DNA of 5,071 nt, taken from positions 1-5,071 of the forward strand of contig CAZFVM010000102.1 in NCBI GenBank assembly GCA_964522305.1, in the 5' to 3' direction. This stretch comes from UBA1049 sp964522305. Its GTDB lineage: Bacteria; Bacillota; Clostridia; Oscillospirales; CAG-382. The notes beneath the pieces are model-generated. The model was not told the origin of the DNA. It saw only the letters and a program-made list of their open reading frames with translations, and made no database searches. Within the stretch, counting starts at the first letter, position 1, and every line of letters begins with the position of its first letter. Below are positions 1 to 5,071 of this stretch, in pieces. The translations under genes were made by a program, and so were the position numbers.

Positions 1-12
1 GCGGATAAAACG

Positions 13-17
13 GGTGA
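13..17 (+). promoter_or_regulatory. Shine-Dalgarno site of cdaA (GGTGA)
   Basis: GGTGA ends three bases before the cdaA ATG. It matches the downstream part of the full GGAGGTGATC complement of the 16S rRNA tail, so the short gap is compatible with normal initiation. The TGA inside it (15-17) is in frame with cdaA and directly upstream, which excludes any start left of position 18 and fixes the ATG at 21 as the first possible start. Confidence 0.55.
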
Positions 18-20
18 ATT

Positions 21-875
21 ATGGACACGATTCTCAAGATGTTTGAATACGCAAGCGGTCAGATAAAATCAATAACTGTCTTTGACATAATTGATATACT
101 TTTGGTCGCTTTAATCTTTTATTACACCTTCAAATTCGTAAAGGACAGAAGAGCCGGAAAGCTTCTTATGGGCATATTGTTCTTGATAGTGCTTTTGATA
201 ATCAGTGAACTATTACAAATGAGAGCACTCAACTTTATATTGTCCAATGTATTTTCTGTAGGCTTTATAGCTATAATTGTGGTGTTCCAGCCCGAACTTC
301 GCAGTGCTTTGGAGAAGATGGGAGGGGAATCTCTACGGGGTATTATGGGCAAGTTGGACAAGGACCAGGAGTCCGCCCTCAAGGCTGGTATAGCAGAGGT
401 ATGTGTTGCCGCCGAGTCTCTGTCAAACACCAAAACCGGCGCTTTGATAGTTTTTGAGCGAGGGACTCGATTAGGGGACTATATCCGGACCGGGACTGTC
501 ATAGACGCACATATCTCCTCTTTTTTGATAACCAACATTTTCCATGACAAGGCTCCTTTACATGATGGTGCGGTTATCATCAGAGAAGGCAGGATACATG
601 CAGCCGGATGTTTTCTACCCCTGTCAACAAACACCGACATAGTAAAAGAACTGGGTACCCGTCACAGAGCCGGGATAGGGATGAGCGAGAACTCCGATGC
701 CGTGGTTTTGATAGTGTCCGAAGAAAGCGGGATGATTTCCATAGCTATAGACGGTGAGTTAAAGAGAGGGTTTTCTGCCCGCACATTACAAGAAAAGTTA
801 GAAGAACTGCTAATCAAAGGTAGCGACAATGTCATTACCAAGAAGGTAAAGGGCAGATTTTTTGATAAAAAATAA
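21..875 (+). CDS. cdaA: Membrane diadenylate cyclase CdaA (c-di-AMP synthase)
   Basis: This enzyme condenses two ATP into cyclic di-AMP, a second messenger controlling potassium and osmolyte balance and cell-wall homeostasis. The 284-residue protein is close to the usual CdaA length of about 270-280. Three hydrophobic helices lie near residues 20-40, 47-64 and 71-89, followed by the conserved FQPELR (89-94) that leads into the cytoplasmic DAC (DisA_N) domain. Within that domain are TGALIVFER (139-147), the catalytic DGA motif (182-184, in PLHDGAVII) and the ATP-binding RHR motif (214-216, in GTRHRAG), plus EESG (234-237). All key motifs are intact, so it should be active. The three membrane segments separate it from DisA and from CdaS. 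An in-frame stop just upstream fixes the start. The next gene, cdaR, encodes its usual partner 29 bases downstream. Sequence evidence for family and activity is strong; regulation is not visible because the promoter lies outside the window. Confidence 0.97.
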   Translation: MDTILKMFEYASGQIKSITVFDIIDILLVALIFYYTFKFVKDRRAGKLLMGILFLIVLLIISELLQMRALNFILSNVFSVGFIAIIVVFQPELRSALEKMGGESLRGIMGKLDKDQESALKAGIAEVCVAAESLSNTKTGALIVFERGTRLGDYIRTGTVIDAHISSFLITNIFHDKAPLHDGAVIIREGRIHAAGCFLPLSTNTDIVKELGTRHRAGIGMSENSDAVVLIVSEESGMISIAIDGELKRGFSARTLQEKLEELLIKGSDNVITKKVKGRFFDKK

Positions 876-904
876 TTGCATTTTTATTAGTGTGGTAAGC
901 ATAT

Positions 905-2173
905 ATGAATAACAATACCGAACAAAGGACCGATGAGAAGTCCGCGCAACGCACTCCACAAAAGAATAAATATTTTTACCTGGTGACCATCTCCGCGTTC
1001 TTAGGTGCCATATTGTTATGGTTTTATGCCATAGGATACGACAGCACTATTTTTGAGCGCAAGATAAACAACGTCCCCGTTGTGGTCATTGGCACCCAAG
1101 AGCTTCATGCAAACACTCAGTATTCTTTGGTCGACGAGCTAAATCTGCAGATTACAGTTACCGTAACCGGTAGAAGAAGCATTATTTACGGGCTGGACGC
1201 CGACGACTTAGAGGCAACTGTGGATGTGTCTCAAATCAATACGGCAGGGGAGAAGGTTTTACCCATAGCGGTCAAGACCCCCAACGGTGTGGGGCTAAAG
1301 GAACTGTCCTCGGACTCGGTAACGGTTTTTTTGGATAACACATTAAGCAAGACAATCCCGATTGTGGTTAGTTTCTCAGATTATGTTTTGGCAGACGGAT
1401 TGGAGATAAGAGAGACTACGGTCAACCCTTACTCGCTGACCATAGACGGCCCGCAAAGCGAGCTGGATAAGATAGACAACGCTTATGTCACTTTGTCCTT
1501 GGGCAACATCAACGACTCTATTTCTGCCTACGGACAAATAACCCTCAAATACAGGAACGGGGAGCTGGTAAAGAACAAGTACATTCGTTTATCCAAGCAG
1601 GATGTTCATGTTTTTATCGAGGTAATCAAGAACAAGAGGTTACCCATCGAAGTGGTTTTTACCGGTGGTGCTTTTGATATTTCTGACGCTAACATTACAT
1701 ATAGCCATTCCACAATCCCCATTAGCGGCACTGTCTCTACTATAGACGGAATCGACAGTTTCAAGATAGAGATTGACGAGACCTCCTATGACTTTAGGGA
1801 TTCCATAACCATAACCACCGACTTATACCAGTATTTCCCTCAGGGTATAGTAGTTGAGGGGGATAATATGATATCCGCCACAATCAAAATCCCCGGGGTT
1901 GTCTTGAAGAGCTATGACATTCCCGTCTCGAGTATAGAGGTCATAAACCGTCCGGAGGAGTTTGAGTTCGAAGACACCAAGCTTACAGTCAAGATCATGG
2001 GACTCAAAAAGACCTTGTCCGACATAACTGCCGAAGATATTTTTGCACTACTCGACGCAGAACAGTTGCAGGAGATAAACGGCAAAAGAGAAGGTGAAGT
2101 GACCGTTACGATTGCCGATTATTTTTACGGCTCTTATATTTGGGGTAATTATTCTGTAAAGATCAAAGATTGA
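905..2173 (+). CDS. cdaR: CdaR/YbbR-domain regulator of CdaA
   Basis: This is a membrane-anchored extracytoplasmic protein of 422 residues, normally encoded directly after cdaA and known to bind and modulate CdaA. The N-terminus (1-22) is polar and should be cytoplasmic. One hydrophobic helix (about 24-43, LVTISAFLGAILLWFYAIG) works as an uncleaved signal anchor, and the rest should lie outside the membrane. That part divides into four YbbR-like beta-rich repeats at roughly 50-143, 148-240, 244-330 and 334-422. Each opens with a K/R-x-x-PxxV-type strand (for example KTIPIVV, KRLPIEV, KSYDIPV) and ends in a strand like VTVFLD or ISATIKIPG. B. subtilis CdaR is somewhat longer (about 480 residues) with comparable architecture. 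The ATG is preceded only by a weak purine run (GGTAAG, 894-899), so translation may depend partly on coupling to cdaA. In many Firmicutes glmM follows; here recJ does. Family assignment is firm; repeat borders are by eye. Confidence 0.93.
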   Translation: MNNNTEQRTDEKSAQRTPQKNKYFYLVTISAFLGAILLWFYAIGYDSTIFERKINNVPVVVIGTQELHANTQYSLVDELNLQITVTVTGRRSIIYGLDADDLEATVDVSQINTAGEKVLPIAVKTPNGVGLKELSSDSVTVFLDNTLSKTIPIVVSFSDYVLADGLEIRETTVNPYSLTIDGPQSELDKIDNAYVTLSLGNINDSISAYGQITLKYRNGELVKNKYIRLSKQDVHVFIEVIKNKRLPIEVVFTGGAFDISDANITYSHSTIPISGTVSTIDGIDSFKIEIDETSYDFRDSITITTDLYQYFPQGIVVEGDNMISATIKIPGVVLKSYDIPVSSIEVINRPEEFEFEDTKLTVKIMGLKKTLSDITAEDIFALLDAEQLQEINGKREGEVTVTIADYFYGSYIWGNYSVKIKD

Positions 2174-2181
2174 TATCAAAC

Positions 2182-2188
2182 AAGGGAG
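2182..2188 (+). promoter_or_regulatory. Shine-Dalgarno site that decides the recJ TTG start
   Basis: AAGGGAG is the strongest ribosome-binding sequence in the window and ends seven bases before TTG at 2196. The nearby ATG at 2210 is in another frame, so the TTG is the only start that fits both the spacing and the conserved RecJ N-terminus (RRWII). Confidence 0.75.
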
Positions 2189-2195
2189 AACCATA

Positions 2196-4331
2196 TTGAA
2201 TTCGCGAAGATGGATAATACAAAAAACCGATGATGAGATATGCTCCACTCTTCGTAAAGAGCTTGGGGTTTTTCCGGTAACGGCAAAGTTGCTTAATATC
2301 AGAGGCCTCAACACCCCGGACATGGCACGGGATTTTTTGTTTAACAATATAGATATACACGATCCTTTTTTATTAAAGGATATGGATAAAGCGGTGCAAA
2401 GGCTTCATAAAGCCATCGAAAACAACGAAAAAATATGTATTTACGGTGATTATGATGTAGACGGGGTGACCGCTACAACAATTCTATACACCTATCTCAA
2501 GAACAAGAACGTCGACTGTTGTTATTATATACCGGAGCGGGTCTCCGAAGGATACGGGCTAAACATTCAGACTATAGACAGGTTGGTTAATGAAGATATC
2601 AATCTGTTGATAACCGTAGACACCGGGATTACCGCCAACGACGAAGTAGAGTATGTAAAAAGCAAAGGTATCGACCTTATCATAACCGACCATCACTCTT
2701 GCAGGGACGAAATCCCAAAGGCTACGGCGGTGATAAACCCCCAGAGGGAGGATTGTGATTATCCCTTCAAGCACTTAGCGGGGGTCGGGGTGGTCTTTAA
2801 GCTTTTATGTGCAATGGAAAAGGACAACCAACAAGCAATCTTTGACGATTATGCCGAGATGGTAGCAATAGGCACCATAGCGGATGTAATGCCTTTAATA
2901 GACGAAAACCGCAAAATATCCATTATCGGACTTGCGAATTTACAAAACACCCGTTACCCCGGTCTGCGGGCATTGATGAAAGAGACCGGACTTATCAAAA
3001 ATGGAATAACCAAAAAGATCGGTTCCACTGCTATAGGGTATGTATTGGCACCACGGCTCAACGCAGCCGGGAGAATAGATACAGCTTCAAAAGCGGTAGA
3101 ACTTTTGTTATCGGAAACCGAAGAAAAAGCCGGAGAGATAGCTGCTTTGCTCTGCGATATGAACAAGGTTCGCCAAGAGACCGAGTATACCATATACAAG
3201 CAAGCCCAAGAGATGATTGCCTCCCGCAAGGAAGAACAAAAAGTGATAGTTTTAGAGTCCGAGGAGTGGCATCAAGGGGTTATCGGGATAGTAGCTTCCA
3301 GGATTTCTGAGAGGTATAATTTGCCCTGTATTTTGATATCCGTCTCAGACGGGGTGGGCAAAGGGAGCGGCAGAAGCATTCAGGGTTTTTCTATAATGGA
3401 TGCACTCAATAACTCCGGCGACCTATTGGTTGAATACGGCGGTCACGAGTTAGCGGCAGGTTTGACTATAGACAAAGATAAGATAGAAGAGTTTAGAGCA
3501 AGGATAAACCAATATGCCGATGCCAACCTGTCCTCAGAAGACACAATAGTCAGCACCGACATAGATTGCGAAGTGGATTTCAATGAGATACACATGGACA
3601 GCATACTGGAGATATTGACTTTAGAGCCCTTTGGGCTGGAAAACCCGGTTCCGTTGTTTTATATGCGAAACGTTATGGTCACGGATGTGTTTTATATGTC
3701 CGGCAACAAGCATATCAGGGTAAGGCTAAAGCCGGCAGACAGTTACGCCGATACCGCCGAGTTGGTAGGGGTTTATTTTGGCATACCCACCGGGTTGCGG
3801 GTCTTTGTCGGTGACATATATGATGTCTTCTTTTCTGTCGATATTAACGAATACAGAGGAATCAGACAGCCCCAATTGATGATAAAGGCAATCAAACAAT
3901 CAGACAGCATAAAACAAACCCTGGCAAAGGATTACTCTTATTACAAAAAGATTTGTGATAAGGATAATAAAGAGCCGTTACCGGCAGGGATGATTCCCAA
4001 CCTCAACGACTTTAGAATCTTCTTTGTAAGCCTAAAGCGAGAATTAAAAGGTTCCCAAAAAGGCAAATCAATCTCGATTACTCACCTGCACAAATACATA
4101 AAGCAACGGGAGAACTATGAGATAAACACCTGTAAGATAAGGATTATTTTGGATGTTTTGTCTCAAGAAAAACTTATATCCCTAACCCAAGGGGACAGCG
4201 AAGAATCCTTTGCAATCGAGCTTTTACCGGTTAGGGGTAAGGTCAATCTTGACAACAACCCGTTTTTGATTCAAATAAAACAAAAGCACAGCATAATGTC
4301 CGGCGAGCATTATATTGATGATATCGATTAA
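2196..4331 (+). CDS. recJ: Single-stranded-DNA-specific 5'-3' exonuclease RecJ
   Basis: RecJ degrades single-stranded DNA from the 5' end in recombination and mismatch/base-excision repair, using divalent metal ions. The 711-residue product has the full domain order. The DHH phosphoesterase core carries DYDVDG (85-90), VDTGI (141-145), DHH (165-167) and GTIADVMPL (226-234, with D230), which supply the metal ligands. Next come RLNAAGRI (287-294) and the DHHA1 domain with EEWHQGVIGIVASRI (356-370), GKGSGRS (388-394) and YGGHELAAG (414-422). An OB-fold region (about 450-565) includes LEPFGLENP (476-484). A C-terminal segment of about 140 residues (570-711) resembles the extension of Firmicutes RecJ; residues 605-665 look helical and winged-helix-like. 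Size and the OB fold separate it from the short DHH-DHHA1 nanoRNases/pApA phosphodiesterases (NrnA, DhhP). It starts at TTG, 22 bases after cdaR, behind a good Shine-Dalgarno sequence. No catalytic residue is missing. In most Firmicutes apt lies between recJ and rel; here it does not. Confidence 0.97.
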   Translation: MNSRRWIIQKTDDEICSTLRKELGVFPVTAKLLNIRGLNTPDMARDFLFNNIDIHDPFLLKDMDKAVQRLHKAIENNEKICIYGDYDVDGVTATTILYTYLKNKNVDCCYYIPERVSEGYGLNIQTIDRLVNEDINLLITVDTGITANDEVEYVKSKGIDLIITDHHSCRDEIPKATAVINPQREDCDYPFKHLAGVGVVFKLLCAMEKDNQQAIFDDYAEMVAIGTIADVMPLIDENRKISIIGLANLQNTRYPGLRALMKETGLIKNGITKKIGSTAIGYVLAPRLNAAGRIDTASKAVELLLSETEEKAGEIAALLCDMNKVRQETEYTIYKQAQEMIASRKEEQKVIVLESEEWHQGVIGIVASRISERYNLPCILISVSDGVGKGSGRSIQGFSIMDALNNSGDLLVEYGGHELAAGLTIDKDKIEEFRARINQYADANLSSEDTIVSTDIDCEVDFNEIHMDSILEILTLEPFGLENPVPLFYMRNVMVTDVFYMSGNKHIRVRLKPADSYADTAELVGVYFGIPTGLRVFVGDIYDVFFSVDINEYRGIRQPQLMIKAIKQSDSIKQTLAKDYSYYKKICDKDNKEPLPAGMIPNLNDFRIFFVSLKRELKGSQKGKSISITHLHKYIKQRENYEINTCKIRIILDVLSQEKLISLTQGDSEESFAIELLPVRGKVNLDNNPFLIQIKQKHSIMSGEHYIDDID

Positions 4332-4332
4332 A

Positions 4333-4339
4333 GAGAGAG
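4333..4339 (+). promoter_or_regulatory. Weak putative Shine-Dalgarno site of rel
   Basis: GAGAGAG lies in the 19-base gap after the recJ stop and ends 11 bases before the ATG at 4351. The match is poor and the spacing long, so rel may rely on translational coupling to recJ or on the in-frame ATG at 4318. Only weak support. Confidence 0.3.
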
Positions 4340-4350
4340 AAACCGGGATA

Positions 4351-5071
4351 ATGGACATAACTTTTCAAGCTTTTTTAGACAAACTAAAAAAGTCAGAGCA
4401 TTATGATATAAAAAAAATAACAAAGGCATATCGTTTTGCCGAGGCGATGCACGAAGGACAAAAGCGAATCTCGGGCGAGCCTTATATAATCCACCCCCTT
4501 TCCGTGGCAGGTATCGTAGCGGACCTGCGTTTGGACACGGATTCGGTTTGTGCTGCCTTACTTCATGACACCCTCGAGGATTGCCCCGATGTAGACCTGG
4601 CTTTAATCAAGAAGGAGTTCGGTACAGAGGTTGCAAACATCGTAGACGGCGTGACCAAACTTCTCCACATACCCTTCGAAACAAAGGAAGAAGAGAGTAT
4701 CGAAAACCTCAGAAAAATGTTTTTGGCGATGTCCAAGGACCTGAGGGTTATCTTTATAAAACTGGCAGACCGTCTTCACAACATGCGGACATTGGAACAC
4801 CGCAGTCCCGAAAAGCAAAGGCTAATCGCTCTCGAGACTATGCATGTCTATGCCCCTTTGGCACACAGGTTGGGTATACAGCGCATAAAGCTGGAGTTGG
4901 AGCTTCACGCTCTAAGATATCTCGACCCCATAGGATACGAAGAGGTCCAAAAAGACACCGAGAAGAGATTCGGAGAGAACAAGGATTTTCTTCAAAAGGC
5001 AAAGGACAGGGTGGAAGAGAAGTTAAACGAGTACAAGGTTGTTTTTAAGCTCGAAGGCAGGGTTAAGTCCG
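4351..5071 (+). CDS. rel: Bifunctional (p)ppGpp synthetase/hydrolase Rel, 5' part (cut by window edge)
   Basis: Rel transfers pyrophosphate from ATP to GDP or GTP to make the stringent-response alarmone (p)ppGpp, and also hydrolyses it. The frame is open for 240 codons to the window end, about a third of the usual 720-750 residues. The N-terminal HD hydrolase domain is complete in its motifs: R39 in KRISGEPYIIHP with H48, LLHDTLED (71-77) giving H72, D73, E76 and D77, VDGVTK (98-103), and KLADRLHNMRTL (137-148) with D140 and N144. YAPLAHRLG (167-175) follows, and the last residues (FKLEGRVKS) are the opening of the synthetase domain. The intact HD set argues for hydrolase activity, unlike E. 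coli RelA. The ATG at 4351 gives an N-terminus like that of B. subtilis Rel (27 residues before YRFAEAMH). An in-frame ATG at 4318, overlapping the recJ end by 14 bases, would add 11 residues. Synthetase, TGS and ACT regions are not visible. Confidence 0.95.
   Translation, partial: MDITFQAFLDKLKKSEHYDIKKITKAYRFAEAMHEGQKRISGEPYIIHPLSVAGIVADLRLDTDSVCAALLHDTLEDCPDVDLALIKKEFGTEVANIVDGVTKLLHIPFETKEEESIENLRKMFLAMSKDLRVIFIKLADRLHNMRTLEHRSPEKQRLIALETMHVYAPLAHRLGIQRIKLELELHALRYLDPIGYEEVQKDTEKRFGENKDFLQKAKDRVEEKLNEYKVVFKLEGRVKS

Noticed and set aside
1..20. Possible tail of an upstream gene or a promoter before cdaA
   Set aside because: Only 20 bases are available. Stops occur early in all three frames (6-8, 44-46 and 64-66), but nothing identifies a protein, and no -10/-35 pair can be assessed.
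122..433. A 103-codon minus-strand frame opposite cdaA
   Set aside because: It is antisense to the conserved membrane and linker region of CdaA, with no ribosome-binding site or recognisable protein. Other minus-strand frames opposite cdaR, recJ and rel (2048-2360, 2559-2774, 2954-3229, 4603-4818) were dismissed for the same reason.
865..887. AT-only inverted repeat (ATAAAAAAT and ATTTTTAT) spanning the cdaA stop, considered as a terminator
   Set aside because: The stem has no G-C pairs, contains a bulge, and has no following T-run. It is more likely chance in an AT-rich stop region.
905..2173. Four YbbR repeats considered as evidence of a novel adhesin or surface protein
   Set aside because: Position right after cdaA, the single N-terminal anchor and the YbbR strand pattern match CdaR, and there is no sorting signal or wall-binding motif.
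4581..5048. A 155-codon open frame on the + strand inside rel
   Set aside because: It lies in a different frame from the clear Rel coding sequence. Its translation is dominated by R, K, G and P with no family resemblance, so it is a shadow of rel.

Overview
The window is a compact stretch of bacterial chromosome with four genes, all on the + strand and separated by only 19 to 29 bases: cdaA (diadenylate cyclase), cdaR (YbbR-repeat partner of CdaA), recJ (single-stranded-DNA exonuclease) and the 5' part of a bifunctional rel/spoT-type (p)ppGpp synthetase/hydrolase, which runs off the right edge. I see no RNA gene, mobile element, CRISPR array, convincing promoter or terminator. There is no gene-free stretch longer than about 30 bases.

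The gene content points to a Gram-positive-type (Firmicutes/Bacillota) bacterium, most likely a Clostridia-like lineage. CdaA has the three-helix membrane form paired with a YbbR protein. RecJ carries the C-terminal extension seen in Firmicutes RecJ proteins. The Rel fragment has an intact HD hydrolase site, as in the single long Rel of Firmicutes. Base composition is moderate (roughly 40-45% GC by eye), with free use of ATA, AGA and AGG codons in all four genes, so nothing looks foreign. Placement below phylum level is inference.

Layout: 21-875 cdaA, 905-2173 cdaR, 2196-4331 recJ (TTG start behind a good Shine-Dalgarno sequence), 4351-5071 rel (incomplete). The spacing suggests one transcription unit that begins left of the window and continues to the right.

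CdaA condenses two ATP into c-di-AMP at the membrane, and CdaR is its extracytoplasmic regulator. RecJ trims 5' ends of single-stranded DNA in repair. Rel makes and degrades (p)ppGpp in response to starvation. The order is a hybrid of two well-known Firmicutes neighbourhoods, cdaA-cdaR-glmM and recJ-apt-rel, with glmM and apt absent from the junctions. It places c-di-AMP and (p)ppGpp metabolism, which are known to cross-regulate in Firmicutes, in one probable operon. No gene here is of an unknown family. The arrangement, not the parts, is what deserves attention.
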